From NCBI RefSeq assembly GCF_004382795.1, contig NZ_SMSG01000010.1, forward strand, positions 1 through 64,000: a stretch of DNA of 64,000 nucleotides. Direction: 5' to 3'. Position numbers and translations under genes: made by a program. Below are positions 1 to 8,107 of this stretch, in pieces; the stretch's first letter is position 1; each line of letters opens with the position of its first letter. The DNA is from Cumulibacter soli. Lineage in GTDB: Bacteria; Actinomycetota; Actinomycetes; Mycobacteriales; Antricoccaceae. The notes below the pieces were generated by a model, which did not search any database, was not told where the DNA came from, and saw only the letters and a list, made by a program, of their open reading frames with translations.

Positions 1-106
1 CATATCAGTCTGACCGCGCGTCGCCAACGACACGCTCACCAGCCACCTCGACGAAGCAACGAGGCGCCGCCGGCCCACACGAACCCGGCGGCACCTCACC
101 CTGCCC

Positions 107-364
107 TTGACAAGCGGTGGCTACATATCAGAAGAGCACCGCATCGCGCGCGTAAACAACGCCGACCGTGCGGTTCACCGCACCCTGGTGAACGACGGGA
201 GTGTCAGTCCCACAATGTCACTAGCAGCAGTATCCCCCGCAGCAGAACACCTACTATGGCTACCAGACTTGGTATGCAGCGCTTATCGCCAAAAGATCAC
301 CCGCAACGATGCCGCCCTCTACAACGAGATCGCCGCCCTCACCCGCGTCGTGCGGATCCCCTGA
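107..364 (+). CDS. Possible remnant of a conserved hypothetical protein
   Basis: An open frame of 85 codons starting at a TTG. The C-terminal half (an LLWLPDLVCSAYRQ stretch followed by an acidic helix) reads like real protein, the first residues do not. The frame stays open upstream only to a stop at 11-13, and no ribosome binding site or ATG is visible. I take it as the C-terminal end of a longer protein whose 5' part is lost or lies in another frame beyond the window edge. No function can be given. The 185 bases after it, up to arsR, hold no gene other than the ars promoter. Confidence 0.3.
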   Translation: MTSGGYISEEHRIARVNNADRAVHRTLVNDGSVSPTMSLAAVSPAAEHLLWLPDLVCSAYRQKITRNDAALYNEIAALTRVVRIP

Positions 365-522
365 AAAGCGCAAACCCCCGGCTGCCGTAGCTACACCGAG
401 GGCCAATCCAACTCACGAACCGCAAAGGCAAGAAGTCGAACATTTGCTCCATCCATAGTAGGTGCGATCGGCGAGGCGGTCAACCAGCGAGTTGTCGATT
501 TCGCGGACGCGATTCGGCGATC

Positions 523-560
523 TGATTAGATGTCTGTTAAATTAGAGGCATGTCTAATCA
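523..560 (+). promoter_or_regulatory. arsR promoter with two overlapping ArsR-type operators
   Basis: A -10 like TTAAAT at 537-542 ends seven bases before the ATG at 550, so the mRNA is probably leaderless. Around it lies ATTAGA (541-546), six bases, TCTAAT (553-558), a perfect inverted repeat that covers the start codon. A second ATTAGA (525-530) with TTAAAT six bases on is a weaker copy over the -10. The outer arms TGATTAGA (523-530) and TCTAATCA (553-560) are also exact complements. The layout fits autorepression by ArsR; that is inference. Confidence 0.6.
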
Positions 561-903
561 CGATTTGGGGATGTCGGACGAGGAGTGCTGTTCGTCGCTG
601 ACGGCTGGAGTTCTCGAGCGCTCGAGCGCGGAGGACTTGGCGATCAAGTTCAAGGCGCTGGGTGATCCGGTGCGGATTCAGTTGTTCGCGATGATTGCCA
701 GCGCCGAGGATGAGGTGTGCGTGTGCGACCTGACCTGCGCGTTCGAATTGACGGCGCCGACGATCAGTCACCATCTCAAGACGCTGCGCCTTGCCGGGCT
801 GGTCAGTAGCGAGCGTCGGGGCACGTGGGTGCATTATCGGGTCGTGCCCGAGGTCGTGGCCTCACTTTCCTCGTTACTTGATCTGGAAGCGGTGCCGGCA
901 TGA
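550..903 (+). CDS. arsR: ArsR-family arsenite-responsive repressor
   Basis: A 117-residue winged-helix repressor that should release DNA when it binds As(III) or Sb(III). The ArsR core runs from about residue 30 (KALGDPVR) through the recognition helix TAPTISHHLKTL to the wing ERRGTWVHYR. Metal ligands are visible: a vicinal pair Cys13-Cys14 near the N-terminus and Cys57/Cys59 in the CVCDL motif. This matches the corynebacterial ArsR arrangement (vicinal pair plus one Cys in the helix), not the E. coli one alone. Cys63 is an extra thiol. Its stop overlaps the start of acr3 as ATGA, so the two are translationally coupled. Operators cover its own start. Confidence 0.93.
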   Translation: MSNHDLGMSDEECCSSLTAGVLERSSAEDLAIKFKALGDPVRIQLFAMIASAEDEVCVCDLTCAFELTAPTISHHLKTLRLAGLVSSERRGTWVHYRVVPEVVASLSSLLDLEAVPA

Positions 904-1991
904 CGACCACATCGCGGGAGCACAGCGTCGCCGGCCAAATGTCGTTTTTGGATCGCTATCTCGCCGTGTGGATTGCAGGTGCGATGGCGGTTGGGATCTT
1001 GCTGGGTAACTTCGTCCCAGCGGTGACCGATGCGCTGAACGCGGTGCAGCTCGATGGGGTTTCGCTGCCGATCGCGCTCGGGCTGTTGGTGATGATGTAT
1101 CCCCCACTCGCCAAGGTGCGTTATGACCGGTTCGGTGCGGTTGCCCGCGATCGGCGGCTCATGGTGCTGTCGTTGGTGCTCAATTGGGTGCTTGGGCCTG
1201 CGGTGATGTTCGCTCTGGCGTGGTTGATGCTTCCGGATCTGCCGGAGTACCGCACTGGGCTGATCATCGTCGGTCTCGCGCGATGTATCGCGATGGTCAT
1301 CATTTGGAACGATCTGGCCCGCGGTAACCGCGAGTCCGCGGCGTTCCTGGTTGCACTCAACTCGATCTTTCAGGTCGTGATGTTCGCCGTCCTGGGTTGG
1401 TTCTACTTGCAGGTTCTCCCGGGTTGGCTTGGGCTGTCGCAGGACGCGCTGGATATCTCGATGTGGCAGATCGCCAAGTCGGTGTTGATATTCCTCGGCA
1501 TCCCGTTGCTGGCCGGGTTCTTGTCGCGGGTCCTGCTCGAACGGCGGCGCGGGCGTGAGTGGTACGAGCGCTCGTTCCTGCCGAAGATCTCCCCGTTCGC
1601 GCTGTATGGGTTGCTGTTCACCATCATCGTGCTGTTCGCGCTGCAGGGCGGGCAGATCACCGAGCACCCCTTCGATGTCGCTCGGATTGCCGTGCCGCTG
1701 GTGGCGTATTTCGCCGTCATGTGGTTTGGGTCGTTCTTCAGCGCGAAAGCGCTGGGCTTGGACTACCAGAACTCCACGACTGTCGCGTTCACAGCTGCCG
1801 GTAACAACTTTGAGCTGGCGATCGCTGTCGCGATCGGCACGTTCGGTGCCGTTAGTGGTGAGGCTCTCGCCGGCGTCGTCGGGCCCCTTATCGAGGTCCC
1901 CGTGCTCGTCGGGCTTGTGTACGTGAGCTTGCGACTGCGTAAGTCGTTCTCACCACGATCCGCCCAGTCAGAGTCTGTGAGGGAACCATGA
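900..1991 (+). CDS. acr3: Acr3-type arsenite efflux permease
   Basis: A 363-residue membrane carrier with about ten helices of the BASS/Acr3 fold, which exports arsenite driven by the proton gradient. The Acr3 signature GLARCIAMVIIWNDLARG holds Cys129, and the TAAGNNFELAIA motif holds Glu305; both residues are known to be needed in characterised Acr3 proteins and fall at the same numbers here. It is not the unrelated ArsB family. It follows arsR with an ATGA overlap, and its stop overlaps the start of the arsC fusion. Expression is therefore expected to follow arsenite through ArsR. Confidence 0.95.
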   Translation: MTTTSREHSVAGQMSFLDRYLAVWIAGAMAVGILLGNFVPAVTDALNAVQLDGVSLPIALGLLVMMYPPLAKVRYDRFGAVARDRRLMVLSLVLNWVLGPAVMFALAWLMLPDLPEYRTGLIIVGLARCIAMVIIWNDLARGNRESAAFLVALNSIFQVVMFAVLGWFYLQVLPGWLGLSQDALDISMWQIAKSVLIFLGIPLLAGFLSRVLLERRRGREWYERSFLPKISPFALYGLLFTIIVLFALQGGQITEHPFDVARIAVPLVAYFAVMWFGSFFSAKALGLDYQNSTTVAFTAAGNNFELAIAVAIGTFGAVSGEALAGVVGPLIEVPVLVGLVYVSLRLRKSFSPRSAQSESVREP

Positions 1992-3052
1992 CAAGCTCGC
2001 GGCACACGCCGATCGTGCTCTTCTTGTGTGTCAGTAACGCCGGGAAGTCGCAGATGGCCGAGGCGATCGCCCGCCAGATCGCCGGCCGGGCGATCGATGC
2101 CCGCTCGGCCGGCACTAGCCCGAAAACAACCGTGAACGAGCTCTCGGCGCGTGTGGTCGCCGAATCCGGCGCGGATATGGCGACCGCACACCCGAAGGCG
2201 ATTGACGCCGATCTGCTTCGCGCAGCGGACCGCGTCGTGCTGCTCGGGACTGAGGTCGAACTCGCGCCGGTGGACGGTATGCGCGGCCAGCTCGAACGCT
2301 GGCCCATCGTCGAGCCGTCACACGAGGGCATCGACGGGATCGATCGGATGCGACTGATCCGCGACGACATCAATGATCGTGTCGTCTCGCTCGTCATGGA
2401 CGTGACCGGCCAACCTCCTGAGCAGGCACGGCGCTATCAGCAGATCGTTGCCGACTTGGTCGATCGGTTCGAGGGGGTATTCACCGAGGTCGAGGTTCGC
2501 GCGGCCGTCCGTCAAGCGCACGCGGCCCTCGCGATCACCAGCCGTATCCCCGCGTACCTGCCGGTTCTGGTGGAGCGGTTCGCAACAGATCTCCTCGGCG
2601 CGAAAGCTGTCGCCAGCGGTCGCCGTCCGACCCCGTTGCCTCGACTGCTGTTTGTGTGTGTGCACAACGCTGGTCGGTCGCAGATCGCCGCGGCCCTCGC
2701 CAAGCACCTCTCGGGTGCCCGCGTTAACGTGCAGTCCGCCGGTTCGCGGCCGATCGGCTCGGTCAACCCCGTCGCGCTGGAAGTGCTCGCCGAACGCGGA
2801 ATCCCCGCACCCGATGCGTTCCCCAAGCCGCTGACCGACGACGTACTGCACGCAGCCGACGTGGTGGTGACGATGGGCTGCGGCGATGAATGCCCGTATG
2901 TACCAGGCAAACGGTACGAGGACTGGCCCGTCGCTGATCCCGACGGCGCGGATCTGGAGACCGTGCGCCGGATCACCGACGACATCCAGATCCGAGTCAC
3001 GCAACTGCTGGCTGAAGTCCTCGACCACCCCACCATCCGGAGTAACTCGTGA
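1988..3052 (+). CDS. arsC: Three-part arsenate reductase: LMW-phosphatase-like domain, helical linker, ArsC
   Basis: A 354-residue fusion. Residues 1-140 form a low-molecular-weight phosphatase fold with the loop CVSNAGKS (Cys14), where the usual arginine of CX5R is Lys20. Residues 145-208 form a helical segment like the three-helix domain seen in front of some actinobacterial ArsC. Residues 215-354 form a canonical LMW-PTP arsenate reductase with CVHNAGRS (Cys224, Arg230) and the MGCGDEC pair Cys298/Cys302. The C-terminal domain should reduce arsenate, probably with mycothiol. The first domain may be catalytically altered or bind the oxyanion only. It overlaps both neighbours (ATGA with acr3, GTGA with the next arsC). 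Confidence 0.9.
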   Translation: MTSSRHTPIVLFLCVSNAGKSQMAEAIARQIAGRAIDARSAGTSPKTTVNELSARVVAESGADMATAHPKAIDADLLRAADRVVLLGTEVELAPVDGMRGQLERWPIVEPSHEGIDGIDRMRLIRDDINDRVVSLVMDVTGQPPEQARRYQQIVADLVDRFEGVFTEVEVRAAVRQAHAALAITSRIPAYLPVLVERFATDLLGAKAVASGRRPTPLPRLLFVCVHNAGRSQIAAALAKHLSGARVNVQSAGSRPIGSVNPVALEVLAERGIPAPDAFPKPLTDDVLHAADVVVTMGCGDECPYVPGKRYEDWPVADPDGADLETVRRITDDIQIRVTQLLAEVLDHPTIRSNS

Positions 3053-3447
3053 GCATTCCAGAAGTACTGTTCGTGTGCGTACACAATGCCGGTCGATCAC
3101 AGATGGCCGCAGGATTCCTACAGCACCTGGCCGGTGACCGGGTACGGGTCCGCTCGGCAGGCTCAGCCCCCGCCAATACGATCAACCCCACCGCTGAAGA
3201 AGCGATGGCCGAGGTCGGCATTGACATCTCACGCGAAGTGCCCACCAAGCTGAGCACTCCCGGAGTCCAGGCCGCCGATGTCGTCATCACCATGGGCTGC
3301 GGCGACGCATGTCCGATCTTTCCCGGCAAGCGTTACCTCGATTGGGACCTTGACGATCCGGCAGGTCAAGATATCGAGGCCGTCAGGGCCATCCGCGACG
3401 AGATCAAGACTCGCGTCGAGCAACTCCTGCACGAGCTGACCGCGTAA
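3049..3447 (+). CDS. arsC: Arsenate reductase, LMW-phosphatase type
   Basis: A 132-residue single-domain ArsC that converts arsenate to arsenite for export by Acr3. The P-loop CVHNAGRS (Cys10, Arg16) is at the N-terminus, the RSAGS turn at about 36-40, and the MGCGDAC motif gives Cys84 and Cys88. The sequence FPGKRYLDWDLDDP matches mycothiol-linked actinobacterial ArsC. The start is GTG overlapping the stop of the fusion gene (GTGA), so it is the last gene of the operon. Having two catalytic ArsC units in one operon resembles the ArsC1/ArsC2 pairs of corynebacteria. Confidence 0.93.
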   Translation: MSIPEVLFVCVHNAGRSQMAAGFLQHLAGDRVRVRSAGSAPANTINPTAEEAMAEVGIDISREVPTKLSTPGVQAADVVITMGCGDACPIFPGKRYLDWDLDDPAGQDIEAVRAIRDEIKTRVEQLLHELTA

Positions 3448-3469
3448 ACCCATCGCGATACGCGTGATC

Positions 3470-3502
3470 ACCGGGTCCGGGCAGAGTCTCCCCGGACCCG
3501 GT
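3470..3502. terminator. Bidirectional hairpin between convergent ars genes
   Basis: ACCGGGTCCGGG (3470-3481) pairs perfectly with CCCGGACCCGGT (3491-3502) around a nine-base loop. It lies between the convergent arsC and cutinase genes and has no long T tract, as is common for actinobacterial hairpin terminators. Confidence 0.7.
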
Positions 3503-3530
3503 AATCGCCCGAGCAAGCGGGCGGTTCGTC

Positions 3531-4217
3531 CTAACGGCTGAGAGAGCGTTGTCGACCCGTCGGCTGCATCAAGCGGTCGAGGATAAACCGGGCAGCATCT
3601 GCCGGCATCCCGTTGTGGAAGTACGAGACATGGCCATCAACGGTAGAGCCCGGTGCGTCTTGTGCAGCGACGTCTCCGGCCGCGCAGTAGTCGCGTAGCC
3701 GACTCTGGTATTCGGCCAGTGCGCCGCGTCGCCGAGGGGTGATTCCATCGATCGTGGGCGCGAACGTGCCGGCGTTGAAGGGCTCGCCGGCGGTAAAGGC
3801 CGGGTTGCCGAACAGCGCGATCGCGCGAATGCGTCCGCCGATCGGCGCATCGAGAGCTCCGGCTTGCTGCCCGGCGATTCGTTGGTCAGCAGGTACGAGT
3901 GCATCGGTGATGACTTGTGCTCCTTGGGACCAGCCCAGCAGCACGTACTGCTGGCGGGGGCTGTGCCGCGATTCCTCGTTGAGTTCGGCGATCAGGTTCC
4001 GCACGCCGATGTGCGGGCTGATGCCGAGGTCGAGCCGCGCGGGATGCTCGGTGCTGAAGGAGACGAACGATGCGGGGTAGGTCAGCTCGCGCACTCGGGA
4101 CGATCCCGGGTACTGGCGCATCACTGTCCGCGCGATGGGGATCAGCAGTCGCGAACCGCTTTGTGGTTCGGTGCTTCCGCGGACAGTGACGATGAGCAGA
4201 TCAGGACTGGACTGCAC
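3531..4217 (-). CDS. Cutinase-family serine esterase without signal peptide
   Basis: A 228-residue alpha/beta hydrolase of the cutinase family. The early strand ends in VRGSTE, the nucleophile elbow is GWSQGA with Ser97, and the C-terminal GDVAAQ (Asp182) and GHVSYFHNG (His196 or His201) supply the rest of the triad. Most actinobacterial cutinases are secreted; this one starts directly with the first strand and shows no signal peptide or membrane segment, so it is probably cytoplasmic. Its start overlaps the 3' end of the MFS gene by 17 bases, which ties it to the arsO-MFS transcript. Its part in arsenic handling is unknown. An upstream start is limited by that overlap. Confidence 0.8.
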   Translation of the reverse strand: MQSSPDLLIVTVRGSTEPQSGSRLLIPIARTVMRQYPGSSRVRELTYPASFVSFSTEHPARLDLGISPHIGVRNLIAELNEESRHSPRQQYVLLGWSQGAQVITDALVPADQRIAGQQAGALDAPIGGRIRAIALFGNPAFTAGEPFNAGTFAPTIDGITPRRRGALAEYQSRLRDYCAAGDVAAQDAPGSTVDGHVSYFHNGMPADAARFILDRLMQPTGRQRSLSR

Positions 4218-5442
4218 GGGATTCCTCGTATTCGGCTCGTGGTCTGGTGCCGATCGCAGCGAGTGCCGCGACGACGGCGATCAGGGACAGGATCAGAAAC
4301 GCGGGCCCCTGGCCGCCGACGGATTCGGCGAGGGCAGCGCCAGCAAAGGGCGCGACGGCCGCAGCGACCAGGATCGGTGCGGACAAGACGCCGTTGATGC
4401 GGCCGAACCCGCGGGTGCCCCATCGATCGCTGACCGCGGTCGCCTGGATCAGGGTGGTGATGCCGCGGACGACGCCGACGATCATCGAGATCGCGATCAG
4501 CACGAACATCGGCCCGGGAACCACGGCCAGCAACGCGGTACTCACTGCGACCGCGCCGCAGATGATCACCGTTCGAGCGACCGCGCTGGTCCGTGCCGCG
4601 AACGCGGAGTAGCCCAGTCGCCCCGCTACCTGCCCCACGCCGCCGAGCCCGAGTGCAACGGCTGCCTCGCCGGTGCTCAGGCCACGTTCGACCAACAGCG
4701 GTACCAGGTTGATCACGACAGCGAAGGTAGTGAACGCCGCCGCGCACAGCGCCACCGCCAGGAGCACAAAAGCGCGACTGGAGATCACCGATCGAGGCCC
4801 CGCCGCGTCGGGTCCCGTCGCGCCGGGGTGGTGCGGGACCCATCGATACCGCAGACCGAACCAGTGCGCAGGAATCGTGACCACGGTGAGGATCACCAGC
4901 AGGATGAGGTACGTCTGGCGCCAGTCGAGGTGGTTGTTCAGCGCGGCGGTCAGCGGCGCGAACACGGTGCTGGCCAGGCCGGCAACGAGCGTCAAAGTAG
5001 TCAGCGCGCGGATCCGCTGCGCCCCGCCCCAGTGAGTGAGGGCCGCAAATGCCGGCGCGTAGAGCACGCCGGCCATCGCCACCCCCGAGCACACCCACCC
5101 GAGGAAGAAGATCGGATAGCTCGGCGCCGATGCAATCACCAGCACGGACAACACGCCCAGCATCGAGCCGAAGGTCATTACCGCTCGGGGCCCGCGGCGG
5201 TCGATGATGCGACCGACCGGAATGCCGACCAATGCGGCGACGATCTGGCTGACCGAGAACGCCGCGGTGATCGCGGGCATGCTCCAGCTGGCCTCCTGCA
5301 CGATGGACGAGGCAAGCACCGGGAACGCGTAGTACAACACGCCCCAGCTGGTGATCTCGGTGATCGACAGGACAATCACCACGCGACGCAACCCGCCCGC
5401 ATGCAGCGAGCCGGGTTGCATCGTGTCGGTCGCGGTGCTCAC
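4201..5442 (-). CDS. Major facilitator superfamily transporter of the ars island
   Basis: A 413-residue carrier with twelve predicted helices. The loop between helices 2 and 3 has the MFS signature GRIIDRRGPR, repeated in weaker form in the second half. It begins four bases inside the end of arsO (ATGA), so the two are co-translated, and it is followed with overlap by the cutinase gene. The position suggests export of an arsenical or of the arsO product, as for other MFS proteins in ars clusters (ArsJ, ArsK), but the sequence alone does not show the substrate. Confidence 0.85.
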   Translation of the reverse strand: MSTATDTMQPGSLHAGGLRRVVIVLSITEITSWGVLYYAFPVLASSIVQEASWSMPAITAAFSVSQIVAALVGIPVGRIIDRRGPRAVMTFGSMLGVLSVLVIASAPSYPIFFLGWVCSGVAMAGVLYAPAFAALTHWGGAQRIRALTTLTLVAGLASTVFAPLTAALNNHLDWRQTYLILLVILTVVTIPAHWFGLRYRWVPHHPGATGPDAAGPRSVISSRAFVLLAVALCAAAFTTFAVVINLVPLLVERGLSTGEAAVALGLGGVGQVAGRLGYSAFAARTSAVARTVIICGAVAVSTALLAVVPGPMFVLIAISMIVGVVRGITTLIQATAVSDRWGTRGFGRINGVLSAPILVAAAVAPFAGAALAESVGGQGPAFLILSLIAVVAALAAIGTRPRAEYEESRAVQS

Positions 5443-6788
5443 GCGCGCGACTGGCCGCCCGCCGGAGCCCCGATGGAGAGCATTTCTACTTGCGTTGGTG
5501 CGCCACAGCAGCCGCCCGAGTCGCCGGTCTCGGCTTCATCGAACAAACCCGCGCCACCGCAGACGCCGGTCTCGGGAAGAGTCAACTCGACCCGGGCCGC
5601 GGATTCGTGATCGCCCGCGATCTCGGCGACCACGGATCGGACCTGCTCATACCCAGTCAAGGCAAGGAAAGACGGGGCGCGCCCGTAGCTTTTCATCCCC
5701 ACCAGGTAGAAACCCGCCTCCGGCTGCTTGAGCTCTTTAGCGCCGTGCGGATACACCGAGCCACACGAGTGCACGTTGGGGTCGATCAACGGCGCGAGCT
5801 GACGCGGAGACTGCAACACCGGATCGAGATCGAGCCGGACCTCCGAGAGCATCGAATGATCCGGGCGGAATCCCGTGACCACGACGATTTCGTCGACGGA
5901 GTCCAACTGCTGGCCATCGAAGGACACCAGCGTCATACCGCGGTCGGTGCTGGTCACGCTCGCTGTGCGAAAACCAGTGACGGTGGTGATGTGACCGGCC
6001 GTCACCGCTTCTTGCGCTCGTCGACCGAGCGCGCCGCGTGCGACGAGCTGATCGTTCTCACCACCACCAAACGCATGACCAGTGCTTGCCCGCCGAACAA
6101 GCCAGGACACGCGTGTACTCGGATGCTGCTCGGCAAGATTGGCCAGCGCCACCAGAGCCGTCATCGCCGAATGACCACTGCCAGCGACCACGATGTGCTT
6201 GCCGGCGTACACCGCCCGCACCGCCGGATCATTCAGATCCGGTACCCGATAGATAATGTGCTCAGCCGCCGCGCGCTCTCCCTCAGCGGGCAACCCGTCC
6301 CCACCCAACGGATTCGGCGCACTCCACGTACCTGAGGCGTCGATAACCGCACGTGCCTCGATCCGTTCGCTGCCGTTCTCGGTGGCGACATGGACAACGA
6401 ACGGCTCACTCTCACGCCCAGAATCCACGACAAGATCGCGCCCACGCCGAGCAACACCCACCACGCGGCTGCCATAGTGGACCTGCTCGCCGAGCACATC
6501 GGCCAGCGGCTGCAGGTACATCTGAGCCCACTCGACTCCCGTCGGATAGCTCGTCGGCTCCGGCCGACTCCACCCGGTGGTGGCGAGCAACTTCTCTGCC
6601 TCCACATCAACAATCTCCGACCACGGCGAGAACAGACGCACATGCGCCCACTGCCGAACGCTCGCACCAGCCGCCTGCCCGGCCTCCAGGACCACGGAGT
6701 CCATCCCCCGCGACCGCAGCTGCGCAGCAGCGGCAAGCCCGGCAGGACCAGCACCCACGATGACAACAGGAAGATCGTTCATGTACAT
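5439..6788 (-). CDS. arsO: ArsO-like flavin-dependent monooxygenase
   Basis: A 449-residue FAD/NADPH enzyme. The N-terminus has the FAD fingerprint VVIVGAGPAGLAAA, the middle has a second nucleotide fold IVVAGSGHSAMTALVA for NADPH, and VVVTGFRPD closes the FAD domain. The C-terminal tail has a cysteine cluster (VCGGAGL and GGCCGAP), as in ArsO proteins of actinobacterial ars clusters. It may act on a trivalent or organic arsenical; the exact reaction is not established for the family. ATG at 6788 and ATG at 6782 are both possible; I chose the first. The start faces arsR2 across a shared operator. Confidence 0.85.
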   Translation of the reverse strand: MYMNDLPVVIVGAGPAGLAAAAQLRSRGMDSVVLEAGQAAGASVRQWAHVRLFSPWSEIVDVEAEKLLATTGWSRPEPTSYPTGVEWAQMYLQPLADVLGEQVHYGSRVVGVARRGRDLVVDSGRESEPFVVHVATENGSERIEARAVIDASGTWSAPNPLGGDGLPAEGERAAAEHIIYRVPDLNDPAVRAVYAGKHIVVAGSGHSAMTALVALANLAEQHPSTRVSWLVRRASTGHAFGGGENDQLVARGALGRRAQEAVTAGHITTVTGFRTASVTSTDRGMTLVSFDGQQLDSVDEIVVVTGFRPDHSMLSEVRLDLDPVLQSPRQLAPLIDPNVHSCGSVYPHGAKELKQPEAGFYLVGMKSYGRAPSFLALTGYEQVRSVVAEIAGDHESAARVELTLPETGVCGGAGLFDEAETGDSGGCCGAPTQVEMLSIGAPAGGQSRA

Positions 6789-6818
6789 GCACCTCAATCG
6801 ACTATGAATCCCACACGC

Positions 6819-6848
6819 CGAATGATTCGATGCCCCTCGAATCATTCG
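6819..6848. promoter_or_regulatory. Perfect 12-bp inverted repeat between arsO and arsR2
   Basis: CGAATGATTCGA (6819-6830) is the exact complement of TCGAATCATTCG (6837-6848), with six bases between. Inside it is ATTCGA-N6-TCGAAT, the same layout as ATTAGA-N6-TCTAAT at the first arsR. It lies 31 bases upstream of arsO and 47 upstream of arsR2 and is best read as a shared ArsR operator. Confidence 0.7.
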
Positions 6849-6859
6849 CTTCGTCGAGT

Positions 6860-6894
6860 TTGCATCCTTATTCGATGTGTGTCAAATTATAGGG
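6860..6894 (+). promoter_or_regulatory. arsR2 promoter with a second operator copy
   Basis: TTGCAT (6860-6865), sixteen bases, then TCAAAT (6882-6887) make a plausible -35/-10 pair, which puts the transcript start at or next to the GTG at 6895. ATTCGA (6870-6875) and TCAAAT (6882-6887) with six bases between form an imperfect copy of the ars operator over the -10. Confidence 0.5.
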
Positions 6895-7263
6895 GTGACG
6901 GTCATTCAAGAAGCCTCGACGGCAGCCTGCTGCGCGCCGCTGACGTGCGAACCACTCGGCACCGACGACGCGGCAGAGCTGGCGCCCCTGTTTAAAGCGC
7001 TGGGCGATCCGGTGCGGTTACGCCTCGTGTCGTTAATCGCGTGCCACCCCGACGGCGAAGTGTGTGTCTGCGACCTGACTGGCGCATTTGAGCAGTCGCC
7101 GGCGACCATCTCGCACCACCTCAAAGTGCTGCGCGAGGCCGGACTCATCGAGTCCGAGAGACGCGGCACGTGGATCTACTACCGGGCAAGCCCCGCGGCG
7201 CTTGCCCGGGTCTCCGCGCTCATGGGGTCTGGCCACGCCGATCGAGCGCACCGGCTCCGATGA
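6895..7263 (+). CDS. arsR: Second ArsR-family arsenite-responsive repressor
   Basis: About 122 residues with the ArsR winged helix: KALGDPVRLRL, the recognition helix SPATISHHLKVL and the wing ERRGTWIYYR. Thiol ligands are Cys12-Cys13 (vicinal), Cys18, and Cys57/Cys59 in CVCDL, close to the first ArsR of the island but clearly not identical to it. I chose GTG 6895 because the -10 lies just upstream; an in-frame GTG at 6877 would sit inside the promoter. It is divergent from arsO and probably controls arsO, the MFS gene and itself. The last 44 bases overlap the 3' end of the opposite-strand gene at 7220. Confidence 0.9.
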   Translation: MTVIQEASTAACCAPLTCEPLGTDDAAELAPLFKALGDPVRLRLVSLIACHPDGEVCVCDLTGAFEQSPATISHHLKVLREAGLIESERRGTWIYYRASPAALARVSALMGSGHADRAHRLR

Positions 7264-8107
7264 GGTCGCCCGATCGGAAACTTACCGCCACGCCCTCGGC
7301 GAGGTCACGATCTGGCGCATGGGCGAGCGCGGCCGCGATGCGCGCGACAATGCTGACGTCGAGCGGATTGCCCTCGGGGTCGATGTCGCCGTGTACCGAC
7401 CACGCGACGGTATCCTCGGCAGCGTCGAAGACGTCTGGCGGTACGGCGCTCCAACTGAGAGACGATGTCCCCGAGGCAATCGGTCCGCGCGGCAGCCTCG
7501 GGCGGTCGTTACCCGCGGCGAGGGCGAATTCTGGTTGATAATGCTGATATGCCTCGGATGTCGACGAGACTCCGAACTCATCGGCGAGCTCACGGCATTG
7601 CGCTAACAAACGCGCGACCCGATCATCGCCGCCGGCCACCTCGTCAAGTCGGCGCTGTTGGGCGATGACTGAGCCGAGCAACGTGACCAGCTCGGCGTCG
7701 AATTCGGCGGTATCGAAGAAGCGTTCGCATGCTGCCGTCCGTACGACAAGTTCGGCATCCAATACGGCCGTATCCAGGCGCTCGATCGCGTCCCGCGCGC
7801 TGGCGGGCCACCAGCGCCGCATCCAATGGCCGAGGGCGAGGTCGCGAAGCGGTGCAATGACGCTCGAGTCCCACTCGACCTCGATGGGCGAGGGTGGGTG
7901 TGCAAGCAGCCGGGCGTAGTCGTCGGCGCCGACTGCTTGCCATAACCAGTCGGCGGAATCGAATTGCAGCAAGGCCACGCGCGCCGAGTCCGGTTCATCG
8001 ACGGTCCACTCGATCAGCCCGCCGTCGACCTCTATTACCATTGTCAGCGCTGCGGCGACTGAATCGGTGGCATTGGTCCAGATCCCATTGCTCAGGTGCA
8101 GTCTCAT
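7220..8107 (-). CDS. Unrecognised protein, third gene of the CHAT operon
   Basis: A 295-residue acidic protein that I do not recognise. It has no signal peptide or membrane helix. Tryptophans cluster in the first half (GLIEW, SADWLWQAVG, GHWMRRWWP), and residues 100-170 look helical. The end is a loose, polar tail. Its start overlaps the stop of the preceding gene as ATGA, so it is coupled to the two upstream genes. Its 3' end overlaps arsR2 on the other strand by 44 bases, which suggests that the ars island and this operon were joined by a recombination event. Confidence 0.75.
   Translation of the reverse strand: MRLHLSNGIWTNATDSVAAALTMVIEVDGGLIEWTVDEPDSARVALLQFDSADWLWQAVGADDYARLLAHPPSPIEVEWDSSVIAPLRDLALGHWMRRWWPASARDAIERLDTAVLDAELVVRTAACERFFDTAEFDAELVTLLGSVIAQQRRLDEVAGGDDRVARLLAQCRELADEFGVSSTSEAYQHYQPEFALAAGNDRPRLPRGPIASGTSSLSWSAVPPDVFDAAEDTVAWSVHGDIDPEGNPLDVSIVARIAAALAHAPDRDLAEGVAVSFRSGDLIGAGALDRRGQTP

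Noticed and set aside
834-1667. Long - strand open frame opposite acr3
   Set aside because: Composition of Arg, Gln, His and Pro without motifs; it is the antisense of a clear Acr3 gene.
4135-5610. 491-codon + strand open frame opposite the MFS gene
   Set aside because: Low-complexity Arg/Asp/Gly sequence, typical antisense product of a high-GC membrane protein gene.
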